A stretch of 64,000 nt of DNA from Stenotrophomonas maltophilia D457 (GCF_000284595.1 NC_017671.1:3257001-3321000), one strand, 5' to 3'. Positions 27,784 through 39,558 are shown, counted from the stretch's first letter. Notes: generated by a model from the letters alone, not told the origin. Program-made: numbers and translations.

Positions 27784-29292
27784 TTACAGCAGCTTGCTGG
27801 ATGCGATCTGCATCGCCAGCTTCGCGATCGAGGGCTCCATCAGGTCGGTCAGCGGCTTGGGGTAGATGCCCAGGGCCAGCACGCCGATGGCGAACACGCC
27901 CAGCACCAGCCATTCGCGGCCGTTGATGTCCTTCAGTTCGGCAACATGGCTGTTGGCCACATCACCGAAGAAGATGCGCTTGTACAGCCACAGGGTGTAG
28001 GCGGCGCCGATGATCAGGGTGGTGGCCGCGCCCAGGGCGATCCACGGATTACGCTGGAAGGCCGAGAGGATGACCATGAACTCGCCAACGAAACCGCTGG
28101 TACCCGGCAGGCCCGCGTTGGCCATGAAGAACAGCATCGCGAAGGTGGCGAACCACGGCATCACGTTGACCACGCCGCCGTAATCGGCGATGCGGCGGCT
28201 GTGCATGCGGTCGTACAGCACGCCGACGCAGGAGAACATCGCGCCGGACACGAAGCCGTGCGAGATCATCTGCACCATGGCGCCCTGCAGGCCCAGGCGC
28301 GCGGCGTCGGCGTTGCCGGCTTCGCGCACCAGCCACAGGGCGATGAAGGTGCCCAGGGTGACAAAGCCCATGTGCGCGATCGACGAATAGGCGATCAGCT
28401 TCTTCATGTCGTCCTGCACCAGGGCGACCAGGCCGACGTAGATCACCGCGATCAGCGACAGCGCGATCACCAGCCAGGCCCATTCCTGCGACGCGTCCGG
28501 GACGATCGGCAGGTTGAAGCGCAGGAAGCCGTAGCCACCGATCTTCAGGGCGATCGCGGCCAGGATCACCGAACCGGCGGTCGGCGCTTCCACGTGGGCG
28601 TCCGGCAGCCAGGTGTGGACCGGGAACATCGGCACCTTGACCGCGAAGGCGATCAGGAAGGCGAAGAAGATCCAGGTCTGCTCCTTGGCCGACAGCGGCA
28701 GCGCGTACAGGTCGGCCAGCTGGAAGCTGCCGCCCTTCATGTACAGGTAGATCAGCGCCACCAGCATCAGCACCGAGCCGAGGAAGGTGTACAGGAAGAA
28801 CTTCAGCGCGGCGTAGATGCGGCGCGGACCGCCCCAGACACCGATGATCAGGAACATCGGGATCAGCATCGCTTCGAAGAACACGTAGAACAGCATCGCG
28901 TCCGTCGCGGCGAAGATGCCGACGGTGACACCTTCCAGGATCAGGAAGGCCGCCACGTACTGGTTCACGCGCTTGTCGATGGCGCTCCAGGCGCCGATCA
29001 GGGCAAGCACGCTGACCAGGGTGGTCAGCAGGATCAGCGCCACGGCAATGCCGTCCACGCCCAGGTTGTAGCCGATCTTGTACGCCGGGATCCAGGCATG
29101 GGTCTCGACGAACTGCAGACCATCGACGCCTGCGTTGTAGCCGCTCAGCAGCGAGAGGCTCGCCACGAAGGTCAGCACCGCTACGCCCAGCGACGCCCAG
29201 CGGGCGGTCTGCGCATCACGGATCGCAAGGATCAGGGCACCACCGATGATCGGCAGCCAGATGAGGACACTGAGTAGAGGCCAGTTCGACAC
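27784..29292 (-). CDS. nuoM: NADH-quinone oxidoreductase subunit M
   Basis: A 502-residue antiporter-like complex I subunit, about 14 helices. Family marks are the helix-5 Glu region (YVFFEAMLIPMFLIIG), PVHTWLPDAHVEAPTAGS and KKLIAYSSIAHMGFV with the channel lysines. It is one of three proton-pumping modules in the membrane arm. The start is GTG at 29292 (SNWPLLSVLIWLP), preceded by AAGAAG. It lies between nuoL and nuoN with gaps of 12-23 bp. Confidence 0.97.
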   Translation of the reverse strand: MSNWPLLSVLIWLPIIGGALILAIRDAQTARWASLGVAVLTFVASLSLLSGYNAGVDGLQFVETHAWIPAYKIGYNLGVDGIAVALILLTTLVSVLALIGAWSAIDKRVNQYVAAFLILEGVTVGIFAATDAMLFYVFFEAMLIPMFLIIGVWGGPRRIYAALKFFLYTFLGSVLMLVALIYLYMKGGSFQLADLYALPLSAKEQTWIFFAFLIAFAVKVPMFPVHTWLPDAHVEAPTAGSVILAAIALKIGGYGFLRFNLPIVPDASQEWAWLVIALSLIAVIYVGLVALVQDDMKKLIAYSSIAHMGFVTLGTFIALWLVREAGNADAARLGLQGAMVQMISHGFVSGAMFSCVGVLYDRMHSRRIADYGGVVNVMPWFATFAMLFFMANAGLPGTSGFVGEFMVILSAFQRNPWIALGAATTLIIGAAYTLWLYKRIFFGDVANSHVAELKDINGREWLVLGVFAIGVLALGIYPKPLTDLMEPSIAKLAMQIASSKLL

Positions 29293-29315
29293 GTCTTCTT
29301 ATTCCGTACAGGTCA

Positions 29316-31490
29316 TCAACGCAGGTAATGCATCAGCACGCCCAGCAGGGCAATCAGGCCGATGATCATCGCGAAGGCGTAGTGATAGAGGAAACCGGAT
29401 TGGGTACGACGCAGCACGCCGGCTGCGACGTCCACAACACGTGCCGAGAGATTGACCACGCCGTCGACGATGTTGCTGTCGATCCAGCGCGAGACCCTGC
29501 CCAGCTTGACGCTGCCACCGGCAAAGCCATCGATCCACAGCTTGTCGAAGCCGTACTTGTTTTCAAGCACCGACACCAGCGGAGCAAAGGTCTTGCGGGC
29601 CTTGCCCGACAGGTCCGGCTTCCACAGGTAGAACAGTGCGGCCAGCAGGAAGCCCGCAACGGTCAGCATGAACGCCGGAGCCATCATGCCATGCAGCGCG
29701 AAGGCGACCGGGCCATGGAACTCCTCACCCAGGAAGCCGATGGTGTTCTTGGCCGGATCGTAGAAGTCGACGATGCCGGTGAAGAACGTGTGCGCCTGGC
29801 CCTTGATGGCATCGTGCGCGTGGTTGCCGGCCCAGTCGGTGCCGTACAGCATCGGGCCGATGCTGAAGAAACCGATGGCGATCGACGGGATGGCCAGCAG
29901 GATCAGCGGCAGGGTCACCACCCACGGGGTTTCGTGCGGCTCGTGCGGACCGTGGCCATGGCCGTGGTCGTCGTGGCCATCACCATGGTGTGCATCGCCG
30001 TGGTGGGCGTCGGCGGCGTGGTGATCGTCATGGCCGTGGCCGTGATCGTCATGCGCGTCGCGGAAACGCTCCTTGCCGTGGAAGGTCAGGAACAGCAGGC
30101 GGAAGCTGTAGAAGCTGGTGACGATCACGCCACCCAGCACCGCCCAGTAGCCATAGGTGGCCACCCAGCTGTTGGACAGGTGCGCGTGCAGCTCGGCCGC
30201 CTCGATGATGGTGTCCTTCGAGTAGAAGCCGGAGAAGAACGGCGTGCCGACCAGCGCCAGGGTACCGATCCACATGGTGATGAAGGTGATCGGCATGTAC
30301 TTGCGCAGGCCGCCCATCTTGCGCATGTCCTGCTCGTGGTGCATCGCGATGATGACCGAGCCGGCGCCCAGGAACAGCAGGGCCTTGAAGAAGGCGTGGG
30401 TCATCAGGTGGAACACGGCAGCCGAATAGGCCGACACGCCCAGTGCAACCGTCATGTAGCCCAGCTGCGACAGGGTCGAGTACGCGACCACGCGCTTGAT
30501 GTCGTTCTGCACGATGCCGATCAGGCCAGTGAAGAACGCGGTGGTGGCGCCGATGAACAGCACGAAGTTCAGCGCGGTCTGCGACAGCTCGAACAGCGGC
30601 GACATGCGGGTGACCATGAAGATACCGGCGGTCACCATCGTCGCGGCGTGGATCAGTGCCGAGATCGGGGTCGGGCCTTCCATCGAGTCCGGCAGCCACA
30701 CGTGCAGCGGGACCTGGGCCGACTTGCCCATGGCACCGATGAACAGGCAGATGCAGATGACGGTGGCGATCGACCAGATCACCGGCTCGTTCAGCAGCTG
30801 CATGCCCAGCAGCGTGCCGTCCCAGATCTGCAGCTGGGCGCGCGGGTCGGCCAGCATGCCGGCCTGCGAGAACACCTGCGAGTAGTCCAGGGTGCCGAAC
30901 ACCCACAGCACGCCGGCGATGCCCAGCAGGAAGCCGAAGTCACCGACGCGATTGACCAGGAACGCCTTCATGTTGGCGAAGATCGCGGTCGGGCGCTTGA
31001 ACCAGAAGCCGATCAGCAGGTACGACACCAGGCCCACCGCTTCCCAGCCGAAGAACAGCTGCAGGAAGTTGTTGCTCATCACCAGGGTGAGCATCGAGAA
31101 GGTGAACAGCGAGATGTAGCTGAAGAACCGCTGGTAGCCCGGATCGTCCTGCATGTAGCCGATCGTGTAGATGTGGACCAGCAGCGACACGAAGGTCACC
31201 ACCACCATCATCATCGCGGTCAGCTTGTCGACCATGAAGCCGACGTGGGCCGAGTACTGGCCGACTTCGAAGAACGTGTAGATGTTCTGGTTGAACGGCT
31301 GCGCCCCACCCCACAGCAGCTGGTAGAGCGTATACATCGACAGGCCGCAGGCCACCGCGACGCCGAGGATGGTGATGGTCTGCGCGCCAAAGCGCTTGAC
31401 CTGGCGACCGAACAGGCCGGCGATGATGCTGCCGAACAGCGGTGCGAGCACCACTGCGATCAACAGACTCTTGGAGAGAGTGATTTCCAT
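29316..31490 (-). CDS. nuoL: NADH-quinone oxidoreductase subunit L, with His-rich loop
   Basis: A 724-residue distal membrane-arm subunit with about 16 helices and a C-terminal lateral helix. Channel motifs are standard: FFGWEAVGLVSYLLIGFW, PLHVWLPDSMEGPTPISALIHAATMV, KRVVAYSTLSQLGYM. It is longer than E. coli NuoL (613) mainly because of a loop at residues 480-519 holding 16 histidines with Asp and Gly, after helix 13-14. The loop might bind metal or simply be low-complexity; it does not touch the channel motifs. It is 7 bp after nuoK. Confidence 0.97.
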   Translation of the reverse strand: MEITLSKSLLIAVVLAPLFGSIIAGLFGRQVKRFGAQTITILGVAVACGLSMYTLYQLLWGGAQPFNQNIYTFFEVGQYSAHVGFMVDKLTAMMMVVVTFVSLLVHIYTIGYMQDDPGYQRFFSYISLFTFSMLTLVMSNNFLQLFFGWEAVGLVSYLLIGFWFKRPTAIFANMKAFLVNRVGDFGFLLGIAGVLWVFGTLDYSQVFSQAGMLADPRAQLQIWDGTLLGMQLLNEPVIWSIATVICICLFIGAMGKSAQVPLHVWLPDSMEGPTPISALIHAATMVTAGIFMVTRMSPLFELSQTALNFVLFIGATTAFFTGLIGIVQNDIKRVVAYSTLSQLGYMTVALGVSAYSAAVFHLMTHAFFKALLFLGAGSVIIAMHHEQDMRKMGGLRKYMPITFITMWIGTLALVGTPFFSGFYSKDTIIEAAELHAHLSNSWVATYGYWAVLGGVIVTSFYSFRLLFLTFHGKERFRDAHDDHGHGHDDHHAADAHHGDAHHGDGHDDHGHGHGPHEPHETPWVVTLPLILLAIPSIAIGFFSIGPMLYGTDWAGNHAHDAIKGQAHTFFTGIVDFYDPAKNTIGFLGEEFHGPVAFALHGMMAPAFMLTVAGFLLAALFYLWKPDLSGKARKTFAPLVSVLENKYGFDKLWIDGFAGGSVKLGRVSRWIDSNIVDGVVNLSARVVDVAAGVLRRTQSGFLYHYAFAMIIGLIALLGVLMHYLR

Positions 31491-31497
31491 CTGTGGA

Positions 31498-31803
31498 TCA
31501 GCCCTTCAACGAATCGACTTCGCCGACATTGATCGTGCGGCGTGTACGGAACAGGGTCACCAGGATCGCCAGGCCGATGGCGGCTTCCGCGGCGGCGACG
31601 GTCAGGATGAAGAACACGAACAGCTGGCCGGACGGATCGCCCAGCTGACGCGAGAAGCCGACGAAGTTGATGTTCACCGACAGCAGCATCAGCTCGATCG
31701 ACATCAGCAGGACGATGACGTTCTTCCGGTTGAGGAAGATACCGGCCAGGCTGATGGCGAACAGCACCGCGCCCAGCGCGAGGATATGGCCAAGGGTGAT
31801 CAC
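31498..31803 (-). CDS. nuoK: NADH-quinone oxidoreductase subunit K
   Basis: A 101-residue, three-helix subunit. Buried glutamates needed for proton transfer are present in the second and third helices ([17 protein letters not shown] and [13 protein letters not shown]). Length matches the family exactly. Its ATG overlaps the nuoJ stop (ATGA), indicating coupled translation. Confidence 0.97.
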   Translation of the reverse strand: MITLGHILALGAVLFAISLAGIFLNRKNVIVLLMSIELMLLSVNINFVGFSRQLGDPSGQLFVFFILTVAAAEAAIGLAILVTLFRTRRTINVGEVDSLKG

Positions 31804-32456
31804 GGCTGGGTCTCCTCGCCGGCGACCGGCTTGCTGTTGCTGTGCACGACCGGTGCTTCGGCACCCATCTTGACCATGCGCAGGCGCTGGCCGGCCTTGA
31901 CCATGGTCTGCTGGCCCGGGTTCTGGCTCTTCACGCCGGTACGGCGACGCAGGGTCAGCATCACGGCGGCAACCACGGCCACGGTCAGGATGACAGCGGC
32001 GAACTCGAACGGCAGCAGGTACTCGGTGAACAGCGTGCGTGCCAGCCAGGTGATGTTGGAGCTGTCGGCGGCGACCGCAGCGGCGTTGTCGGCCGGGAAC
32101 GGCGTGACCGAACGCGCCTTGACCCCGATCAGGATCAGCATCTGCGCCAGCATCGCGACCGCGACAATCAGGCCGACCGGCAGGTAGCGCACCCAGCCCT
32201 CACGCAGCTTGGTGGGGTCGATGTCCAGCATCATCACCACGAACAGGAACAGCACCATCACCGCACCGACGTAGACCAGCACCAGCGCCACACCGAGGAA
32301 CTCGGCGCCCACCAGCAGCCACACGCAGGCGATGGAGAAGAAGGTCAGCACCAGGCAGAGCACGGCGTGAACCGGGTTGCGCACGCTGATCACCGCACCG
32401 GCCGAAACCGTTGCCGCGATGGCGAACACCCAGAAAGCGATATTTACCCAATCCAT
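31800..32456 (-). CDS. nuoJ: NADH-quinone oxidoreductase subunit J
   Basis: A 218-residue, five-helix subunit. The third helix holds the conserved [17 protein letters not shown] segment that forms the pi-bulge region linking quinone reduction to pumping. The hydrophilic C-terminal tail after about residue 170 is longer than in E. coli (184 aa) and is probably cytoplasmic. It overlaps nuoK by 4 nt and follows nuoI by 9 bp. Confidence 0.96.
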   Translation of the reverse strand: MDWVNIAFWVFAIAATVSAGAVISVRNPVHAVLCLVLTFFSIACVWLLVGAEFLGVALVLVYVGAVMVLFLFVVMMLDIDPTKLREGWVRYLPVGLIVAVAMLAQMLILIGVKARSVTPFPADNAAAVAADSSNITWLARTLFTEYLLPFEFAAVILTVAVVAAVMLTLRRRTGVKSQNPGQQTMVKAGQRLRMVKMGAEAPVVHSNSKPVAGEETQP

Positions 32457-32465
32457 CTCTCGACC

Positions 32466-32954
32466 TCAGCGGTAAGCGGCATCGGCGGCGCGACGCTCGG
32501 CGATCTCGTTTTCGAGACGGTCGCCCAGGGCCAGCAGCTGCGGCTTGGTAACGATGTTTTCGCCACGATTCTCGAAGTGGTACTCGAGGATGTGGGTTTC
32601 GACGATCGAGTCCACCGGGCAGCTTTCCTCACAGAAGCCACAGAAGATGCACTTGAACAGGTCGATGTCATAACGCGTGGTGCGGCGGGTGCCGTCCTCG
32701 CGCTTGGCCGAGTCGATGGTGATGGCCAGCGCCGGGCACACCGCTTCGCACAGCTTGCAGGCGATGCAGCGCTCTTCGCCGTTGGGATAACGGCGCAGCG
32801 CATGCAGGCCACGGAAGCGCGGCGACTGCGGGAACTTCTCCATCGGGTACATCATCGTGTACTTCGGCTTGAAGCTGTACTTCAGCGTCAGCCAGAGGCC
32901 CGCCAGCAGTTCGAGCAGCAGCAGGCTCTTGAAGTAATGGGTAATCCTGTTCAT
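32466..32954 (-). CDS. nuoI: NADH-quinone oxidoreductase subunit I
   Basis: A 162-residue peripheral-arm subunit with two [4Fe-4S] clusters: [12 protein letters not shown] and [12 protein letters not shown] (about residues 63-74 and 102-113). An N-terminal amphipathic stretch ([20 protein letters not shown]) anchors it to the membrane arm. The clusters (N6a, N6b) pass electrons towards N2 in NuoB. Start is ATG 32954, with a GTG one codon earlier. It lies 4 bp after nuoH. Confidence 0.97.
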   Translation of the reverse strand: MNRITHYFKSLLLLELLAGLWLTLKYSFKPKYTMMYPMEKFPQSPRFRGLHALRRYPNGEERCIACKLCEAVCPALAITIDSAKREDGTRRTTRYDIDLFKCIFCGFCEESCPVDSIVETHILEYHFENRGENIVTKPQLLALGDRLENEIAERRAADAAYR

Positions 32955-32958
32955 CACT

Positions 32959-34053
32959 TTAGACGCCCTTTTGAATCACGCCGAAGAACACCATGACGGC
33001 GGTAACCGCGATCCACAGAATGGCCAGCGGGATGAAGACCTTCCAGCCCAGGCGCATGATCTGGTCGTAGCGGAAGCGCGGGAAGCTGGCACGGAACCAG
33101 ATGTAGGCACTGGCGAAGAAGAACACCTTGACGAACAGCCACGGCGCGCCCCCCTTCCAGATCCAGTCGACCAGCGGCGAGACATCGCCGAAGTTGACCC
33201 AGCCCTGGACCGGGCTCAGCCAGCCGCCGAGGAAGAAGATCGAGATCAGGAAGCTGATCAGGATCATGTTCGCGTATTCGGCCAGGAAGAACAGGGCGAA
33301 GGCACCGCCGGAGTATTCGACCATGTGGCCGGCGACGATTTCCGATTCGCCTTCCACCACGTCGAACGGCGCGCGGTTGGTTTCAGCCACGCCCGAGACC
33401 CAGTAGATGACGAACAGCGGGAACAGCGGCAGCAGGAACCAGTCGAAGAAGCCGGAACTGCCGGCCTGCGCCATCACGATGTTGCTCAGGTTCAGGCTGC
33501 CCGAGGCGATCATCACGCCGACCAGGGCGAAGCCCATGGCGATTTCATAGCTGATCATCTGCGCCGAGGCGCGCATCGCCCCCAGGAACGCATACTTCGA
33601 GTTGGATGCCCAACCGGCCAGGATGATGCCGTAGATGCCCAGCGAGGTCATCGCCAGCAGGTACAGCAGGCCGGCGTTGGCGTTGGACAGCACGATCTGC
33701 GAATCGAAGGGCACCACCGACCAGGCCGCGAAGGCCGGGGCCAGGGTGATCAGCGGGGCCAGCAGATAGATCGCCTTGTTGGCGCTGCTCGGCTGGACCA
33801 CTTCCTTGAACAGCAGCTTGAAGACGTCGGCGAAGGCCTGGAAGATGCCCATGCCCACGTACATCGGGCCGTGGCGGACGTGCATCCAGCCGATCAGCTT
33901 GCGTTCCCAGACCACGTAGAAGGCCACCGAGATGATCACCGGAACGGCGATCACCAGGATCTTCAGGATGATCCAGATCAGCGCGCCGATGTCACCGAGG
34001 CCCAGCAGCCACTGGTGCAGCGGGTCGACCGCGTTCAACAGCAATTCGTTCAT
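32959..34053 (-). CDS. nuoH: NADH-quinone oxidoreductase subunit H
   Basis: A 364-residue membrane subunit with eight to nine helices that forms the quinone-site floor at the junction of both arms. Conserved parts are [20 protein letters not shown], the acidic loop [19 protein letters not shown] and [18 protein letters not shown]. Its ATG overlaps the nuoG stop (ATGA). Confidence 0.97.
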   Translation of the reverse strand: MNELLLNAVDPLHQWLLGLGDIGALIWIILKILVIAVPVIISVAFYVVWERKLIGWMHVRHGPMYVGMGIFQAFADVFKLLFKEVVQPSSANKAIYLLAPLITLAPAFAAWSVVPFDSQIVLSNANAGLLYLLAMTSLGIYGIILAGWASNSKYAFLGAMRASAQMISYEIAMGFALVGVMIASGSLNLSNIVMAQAGSSGFFDWFLLPLFPLFVIYWVSGVAETNRAPFDVVEGESEIVAGHMVEYSGGAFALFFLAEYANMILISFLISIFFLGGWLSPVQGWVNFGDVSPLVDWIWKGGAPWLFVKVFFFASAYIWFRASFPRFRYDQIMRLGWKVFIPLAILWIAVTAVMVFFGVIQKGV

Positions 34054-36284
34054 GCAGCCACCACCGATACGCGAGCGGCACCCAGCGGCGCGGTCGCGCC
34101 GTGGCCCGATTCAATCCAGACCGAACCCGCAGCGACGCGGGCGTCGACCACCACCGGCAGGGTGGCCTTGCCGGCATCGGTGCCGACCTTGGCCATCTGC
34201 CCTTCCTGCAGCTGCAGGCGAGCGGCATCTTCAGCGTTCAGCACGATGCGCGGGGCGTTGTTGAGCGGATGCGACTGCAGCGCCGGGGCGCGACGGACCA
34301 CCGCATCGGTGCGGTAGATCGCGGCGGTCGAAGCCACTTCCAGGCCTTCGCCGGCAACCACCGGCTGCGCCGAAGCGGCAACGGTGACCGACACCGGGGC
34401 CAGGCTGGCGCGCAGGCCGGCCAGGTCGGTGAAGTCGAAACCGGCCACGGCCAGCTCGCCGCCCAGGGCGCGCAGCACGCGCCAGCCTTCACGGGCCTCG
34501 CCCGGCAGCTTGCCGCCGGCACGGGCCGACTGCTCGCGACCATCAAGGTTGGTCAGGGTGGCGTCGATTTCCGGCAGCGCACCGATCGGCAGGATCACGT
34601 CGGCGACGTCGCGGGTCGAGGCACAGGCGAACTGGCTGAAAGCCACCACCTGGGCACCGGCCAGCGCCTTGCGCGCGGCAGGGGCATCGGCGAAGTCCAG
34701 GCCCGGCTCCAGGCCGTACACCACATAGGCCTGGCGCGGCTGCGCCAGCATCGCGGCGACGTCCTTGCCAGCCGGCAGCACACCGGCGCGGGTCAGGCCA
34801 ACGGCGTTGGCGCCCTGCGGGATGCGGCACAGCTTGGCACCGGTGGCGGCGGCGAACTCACGCGCAGCAGCGCGGATCGCGGCAGCCTGCGGGTGGCTTT
34901 CGGCGATGCCACCGACGATCAGCACGGTGTTGTTGCCGCCCTGCACTGCCGAACGCAGCTCGGCGTTGGCCAGCGCGTCGACGAACTTGGACGGTGCGAC
35001 GATCTGCTTGCCGGCGATGCTGAAGGCGAAGTCGAAGTCCACCGGGTTGACGACATGGATCTTCGCGCCCTTGGTGGTCTGCGCCTTGCGCAGGCGGGCG
35101 TGCAGCAGCGGCAGTTCGTGGCGGATGTTGCTGCCCAGAACGACGATGCGGTCAGCGCCTTCGATTTCGGCCAGCGGCAGGCCGAACACTTCGGCGGTTG
35201 CGGCGTCGGAGAAATCGCGGTTGTTGATGCGGTGGTCGATGTTGCCCGTGCCCAGGCCCTTGGCCAGGCGGGCCAGCAACGCGCCTTCCTCGTTGGAAGT
35301 GGACGGGTGCACCAGCACGCCCAGGTTGTCGCCCTGGTTCGCCTTGAGGATCTCGGCGGCCGCGGCCAGGCCTTCGGCCCAGCTCACTTCCTTCCACTCG
35401 CCATTGACCTTGCGCAGCGGCTTGACCGCACGGTCTTCGCTGTACAGGCCCTGGTGCGAGTAGCGGTCACGGTCGGACAGCCAGCACTCGTTCACGGCTT
35501 CGTTGTCGCGCGGCACGGTGCGCAGCACTTCACCGCGACGCACGTGCAGGAACAGGTTCGAACCCATCGCGTCGTGGTAGCCCAGCGATTCGCGCGCGGT
35601 CAGTTCCCACGGACGGGCGCGGAACTGGAACACCTTGTTGGTCAGCGCGCCGACCGGGCAGACGTCGACGACGTTGCCGGACAGCTCGGTGGTCAGCGGC
35701 TTGCCGTCAAAGGTACCGATCTGCAGGTTCTCACCGCGGTACATGCCACCCAGTTCGTAGGTACCGGCAACGTCGGCGGTGAAGCGGACGCAGCGGGTGC
35801 ACTGGATGCAGCGGGTCATCTCGGTAGCGACCAGCGGGCCCATGTCCTCGTCCGGCACCACGCGCTTGCGCTCGTTGAAGCGGCTGACCGAACGGCCATA
35901 GCCCAACGATACGTCCTGCAGCTCGCACTCGCCGCCCTGATCGCAGATCGGGCAGTCCAGCGGGTGGTTGATGAGCAGGAACTCCATCACCGAGCGCTGG
36001 AACTTCAGTGCCTTTTCGCTGCGGGTGGCGACCTTCATGCCGTCCATCACCGGGGTGGCGCAGGCCGGCGCCGGCTTCGGCGACTTCTCCACGTCCACCA
36101 GGCACATGCGGCAGTTGGCGGCGATCGGCAGCTTCTCGTGGTAGCAGAAGCGCGGAATCGGAATACCGGCCTTGTCGGCCGCCTGGATGATCATCGAACC
36201 CTTGGGCACGACCAGCGACTTGCCATCGATCTCGATGGTCACGTGATCCGGTGGCACGTTCGGGTTTACGGGTTGCGCGCTCAT
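34050..36284 (-). CDS. nuoG: NADH-quinone oxidoreductase subunit G
   Basis: A 744-residue iron-sulfur subunit. The N-terminal [2Fe-2S] domain ([20 protein letters not shown], about 42-61) is followed by the His-Cys3 [4Fe-4S] site ([14 protein letters not shown]). The two-cluster ferredoxin-like region ([21 protein letters not shown]) comes next, then a molybdopterin-oxidoreductase-like domain that no longer binds cofactor. It relays electrons from NuoEF to NuoI. It overlaps both nuoF and nuoH by 4 nt. Confidence 0.97.
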   Translation of the reverse strand: MSAQPVNPNVPPDHVTIEIDGKSLVVPKGSMIIQAADKAGIPIPRFCYHEKLPIAANCRMCLVDVEKSPKPAPACATPVMDGMKVATRSEKALKFQRSVMEFLLINHPLDCPICDQGGECELQDVSLGYGRSVSRFNERKRVVPDEDMGPLVATEMTRCIQCTRCVRFTADVAGTYELGGMYRGENLQIGTFDGKPLTTELSGNVVDVCPVGALTNKVFQFRARPWELTARESLGYHDAMGSNLFLHVRRGEVLRTVPRDNEAVNECWLSDRDRYSHQGLYSEDRAVKPLRKVNGEWKEVSWAEGLAAAAEILKANQGDNLGVLVHPSTSNEEGALLARLAKGLGTGNIDHRINNRDFSDAATAEVFGLPLAEIEGADRIVVLGSNIRHELPLLHARLRKAQTTKGAKIHVVNPVDFDFAFSIAGKQIVAPSKFVDALANAELRSAVQGGNNTVLIVGGIAESHPQAAAIRAAAREFAAATGAKLCRIPQGANAVGLTRAGVLPAGKDVAAMLAQPRQAYVVYGLEPGLDFADAPAARKALAGAQVVAFSQFACASTRDVADVILPIGALPEIDATLTNLDGREQSARAGGKLPGEAREGWRVLRALGGELAVAGFDFTDLAGLRASLAPVSVTVAASAQPVVAGEGLEVASTAAIYRTDAVVRRAPALQSHPLNNAPRIVLNAEDAARLQLQEGQMAKVGTDAGKATLPVVVDARVAAGSVWIESGHGATAPLGAARVSVVAA

Positions 36285-37621
36285 GCGGCGGCTGCCTCCA
36301 CCTTCTTGCCGTCAACCATCGAATGACCGTTGACGATGTAGTACTCGAATTCGTCCCAGAACTGGCGCAGGAAGCCCTGGATGGGCCATGCAGCCGCTTC
36401 ACCGAACGCACAGATGGTGTGGCCTTCGATCTGCCCCGCCACCGCCTTCAGCTGGTGCAGGTCTTCCATCGTGGCCTTGCCGGCGACGATGCGCTCCAGC
36501 ACGCGGTGCATCCAGCCGGTACCTTCACGGCACGGGGTGCACTGGCCGCAGGATTCCTTGTGGAAGAACTGGCTGATGCGGCAGGCGAACTTGACGCAGC
36601 AGACGCTGTCGTCGAGCACCACGATCGCGCCCGAACCCAGGCCGGAGCCCAGTGCACGGATGGTGTCGTAGTCCATCGGCAGGTCCTCCAGCTCGGCCGC
36701 GGTCAGCACCGGCATCGACACGCCGCCCGGGATCGCGCCCTTCAGCGTGCGGCCCGGACGCAGGCCACCGGCCATTTCCAGCAGGTCGTGGAATTTGGTG
36801 CCGAGCGGCACTTCGAAGTTGCCGCCGTTCTGCACGCAGCCGGACACCGAGAAGCACTTCGGACCGCCGTTGGCGGTCAGGCTCAGGCCCTTGAACCACT
36901 CCGGACCGTTGCGGATGATCGCCGGCACCGAACCGTAGGTTTCGGTGTTGTTGATCGTCGACGGCTTGCCATACAGGCCGAAATTGGCCGGGAACGGCGG
37001 CTTGTAGCGCGGCTGGCCCTTCTTGCCCTCCAGCGATTCCATCAGCGCGGTTTCTTCGCCGCAGATGTAGGCGCCGGCGCCCAGCGCGCCGTAGATGTCG
37101 ATGTCCACGCCGCTGCCGAGGATGTTCTTGCCCAGCCAGCCGTTCGCATAGGCGTCGGCCAGGGCCTGCTCGAAGTGCTCGAACGGCTCGTGGTGGAACT
37201 CACCGCGCAGGTAGTTGTAACCCACGGTCGAACCGGTGGCGTAGCAGGCGATCGCCATGCCTTCCACCACCGAATGCGGGTTGTAGCGCAGGATGTCGCG
37301 GTCCTTGCAGGTGCCCGGCTCGGATTCGTCCGAGTTGCAGAGGATGTACTTCTGCATGTTGCCCTTGGGCATGAAGGACCACTTCAGGCCGGTCGGGAAG
37401 CCTGCGCCACCGCGGCCGCGCAGGCCCGAGGCCTTGACCATCTCGATGACCTGCTCCGGCGGGATCTTCTCTTCGAGGATCTTGCGCAGGGCGGCGTAGC
37501 CACCGGTCTTCAGGTAGCTTTCGTACGACCACGGGGTGTCGTAATGCAGGGTGGTGTAGACCACCTGGTGCGGCAGCGGCGCGGGGCCGACCGGACCCTT
37601 GGATTCGTGGTGATGTGCCAT
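36281..37621 (-). CDS. nuoF: NADH-quinone oxidoreductase subunit F
   Basis: A 446-residue flavoprotein subunit that oxidises NADH. It has the FMN-binding [18 protein letters not shown] (around residue 68-85), the [20 protein letters not shown] loop, and the [4Fe-4S] motif [15 protein letters not shown] (N3 cluster, near residue 353). It pairs with NuoE to form the NADH dehydrogenase tip of the peripheral arm. It is 4 bp after nuoE and overlaps nuoG. Confidence 0.97.
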   Translation of the reverse strand: MAHHHESKGPVGPAPLPHQVVYTTLHYDTPWSYESYLKTGGYAALRKILEEKIPPEQVIEMVKASGLRGRGGAGFPTGLKWSFMPKGNMQKYILCNSDESEPGTCKDRDILRYNPHSVVEGMAIACYATGSTVGYNYLRGEFHHEPFEHFEQALADAYANGWLGKNILGSGVDIDIYGALGAGAYICGEETALMESLEGKKGQPRYKPPFPANFGLYGKPSTINNTETYGSVPAIIRNGPEWFKGLSLTANGGPKCFSVSGCVQNGGNFEVPLGTKFHDLLEMAGGLRPGRTLKGAIPGGVSMPVLTAAELEDLPMDYDTIRALGSGLGSGAIVVLDDSVCCVKFACRISQFFHKESCGQCTPCREGTGWMHRVLERIVAGKATMEDLHQLKAVAGQIEGHTICAFGEAAAWPIQGFLRQFWDEFEYYIVNGHSMVDGKKVEAAAA

Positions 37622-37625
37622 GCCC

Positions 37626-38153
37626 TTACTCCAGCCCGTCCAGCAGCTCGTCGACCTTTTCCAGGGTCAGACGCTCATGGTAGTGACCGTTGATGACCAT
37701 CATCGGCGCGCCGCCACAACCGGCCAGGCACTCTTCCTCGCGCTTGAGGTAGACGCGGCCGTCCGGGGTCGATTCACCGTGCTTGATGCCCAGCTTCTTC
37801 TCGCAATGGCGGACGATGTCCTCGGCGCCATTGAGCCAGCAGCTGATGTTGGTGCAGATGGCCACGTTGTTGCGGCCCACCTTCTCGGTCTCGAACATCG
37901 AGTAGAAGCTGGCGACCTCGTAGGCCCACACCGGCGGCAGGTCGAGGTACTTGGCGACGGCGGCGATCAGCTCGTCGGTCAGCCAGCCCTGGTTCTGCTC
38001 CTGGGCCGCATGCAGGCCCTGCAGCACGGCAGAGCGCTTGCGGTCCGGCGGGAACTTGGACAGCCAGTGATCGATGTGAGCGCGGGTCTTGTCGCTCAGC
38101 ACCACCATCGGGTCGACGTCGCGCGCCGCCTCGAAATTACCTGTCGCCTTCAT
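37626..38153 (-). CDS. nuoE: NADH-quinone oxidoreductase subunit E
   Basis: A 175-residue thioredoxin-fold protein with one [2Fe-2S] cluster (N1a) held by CTNISC-x-LNG (about residues 100-105) and [12 protein letters not shown] (about 141-152). It partners NuoF at the NADH site. The 97-bp gap after nuoD is the largest inside the operon and contains a GCCGGC-TTGC-GCCGGC hairpin at 38203-38218. Confidence 0.96.
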   Translation of the reverse strand: MKATGNFEAARDVDPMVVLSDKTRAHIDHWLSKFPPDRKRSAVLQGLHAAQEQNQGWLTDELIAAVAKYLDLPPVWAYEVASFYSMFETEKVGRNNVAICTNISCWLNGAEDIVRHCEKKLGIKHGESTPDGRVYLKREEECLAGCGGAPMMVINGHYHERLTLEKVDELLDGLE

Positions 38154-38250
38154 CGGCCGACCTCAGCGAAATGCATAACGTGAAATTCCAGAAACTGCGG
38201 CGCCGGCTTGCGCCGGCTGCCTGCAGCGGGCGTTGGCGTGGCGGACGGCA

Positions 38251-39558
38251 TTACCGGTCAACCTCGCCGAACACCAGGTCATAGGTACCGATCATCGCCA
38301 CCACGTCGGCCAGCATGTGGCCGCGCACGATCGAATCGATCGAGGACAGGTGGGCGAAGCCCGGTGCGCGCAGGTGCACGCGGAAGGGCTTGTTGGCGCC
38401 ATCGGAGACCAGGTAGCAGCCGAATTCGCCCTTGGGCGCTTCCACGGCCGCATAGGTTTCACCCGCCGGTACGCAATAGCCTTCGCTGAACAGCTTGAAG
38501 TGGTGGATCAGCGCTTCCATGTCGTCCTTCATGTCCTCGCGCTTGGGCGGAGCGACCTTGAAGTTCTTGACCATGACCGGGCCGGGGTTGGCCTTCAGCC
38601 ACGCCACGCACTGCTTGATGATGCGGTTGGATTCGCGCATTTCGGCGACGCGGACCAGGTAGCGGTCGTAGCAGTCGCCTTCCTTGCCCAGCGGGATGTC
38701 GAAATCGACAGCATCGTACTTGGCGTACGGGCGCTTCTTGCGCAGGTCCCAGGCCACGCCCGAGCCACGCAGCATCACGCCGGTCATGCCCCACTGGTGT
38801 GCCAGTTCCGGAGTGACCACGCCGATGCCGACGGTACGCTGCTTCCAGATGCGGTTGTCGGTCAGCAGGGTTTCGTATTCGTCGACGCGCTTGGGGAACT
38901 CGACGGTGAAGTTCTCCAGGAAGTCCAGCAGCGAGCCTTCGCGCGAAGCATTGAGCTGCTTCAGCGCCTTGCCCTTGTGCCAGCGCGATTCCTTGTACTT
39001 CGGCATGTGGTCCGGCAGGTCGCGGTAGACACCGCCCGGGCGGTAATACGCCGCGTGCATGCGCGCGCCGGAGACCGCTTCATAGCAGTCCATCAGCTCT
39101 TCGCGCTCACGGAAGGCATACAGCATCACGGCCATCGCACCCAGGTCGAGCGCGTTGGAGCCCAGCCACATCAGGTGGTTGAGGATGCGGGTGATCTCGT
39201 CGTACATGGTGCGGATGTACTGCGCACGCTCCGGCGCCTCGATGCCCATCAGGGTCTCGATCGCGCGCACGTAGGCGTGCTCGTTGCACATCATCGACAC
39301 GTAGTCGAGGCGATCCATGTAGCCGATCGACTGGTTGAACGGCTTGGACTCGGCCAGCTTCTCGGTGCCACGGTGCAGCAGACCCACGTGCGGGTCGGCA
39401 CGCATGATGGTTTCGCCGTCCATTTCCAGGATCAGGCGCAGCACACCGTGAGCGGCCGGATGCTGCGGGCCGAAGTTCATGGTGTAGTTGCGGATTTCCT
39501 GCCGGCTTTCGGCGGCGTTGCTGGCGAACGCTTCGCCGGCCTGGTGTACGTGGCTCAC
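38251..39558 (-). CDS. nuoD: NADH-quinone oxidoreductase subunit D
   Basis: A 435-residue 49-kDa-type subunit that lines the quinone pocket with NuoB. Landmarks: [36 protein letters not shown] (quinone-site His), [15 protein letters not shown] and the C-terminal [38 protein letters not shown]. NuoC and NuoD are separate genes here, unlike the fused NuoCD of E. coli. It overlaps the nuoC stop by 4 nt. Confidence 0.97.
   Translation of the reverse strand: MSHVHQAGEAFASNAAESRQEIRNYTMNFGPQHPAAHGVLRLILEMDGETIMRADPHVGLLHRGTEKLAESKPFNQSIGYMDRLDYVSMMCNEHAYVRAIETLMGIEAPERAQYIRTMYDEITRILNHLMWLGSNALDLGAMAVMLYAFREREELMDCYEAVSGARMHAAYYRPGGVYRDLPDHMPKYKESRWHKGKALKQLNASREGSLLDFLENFTVEFPKRVDEYETLLTDNRIWKQRTVGIGVVTPELAHQWGMTGVMLRGSGVAWDLRKKRPYAKYDAVDFDIPLGKEGDCYDRYLVRVAEMRESNRIIKQCVAWLKANPGPVMVKNFKVAPPKREDMKDDMEALIHHFKLFSEGYCVPAGETYAAVEAPKGEFGCYLVSDGANKPFRVHLRAPGFAHLSSIDSIVRGHMLADVVAMIGTYDLVFGEVDR

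Noticed and set aside
26122..29277. A 1051-codon plus-strand open frame opposite nuoM-nuoN and across a tRNA
   Set aside because: His/Gln-rich antisense shadow of membrane-protein genes; it also runs through tRNA-fMet.
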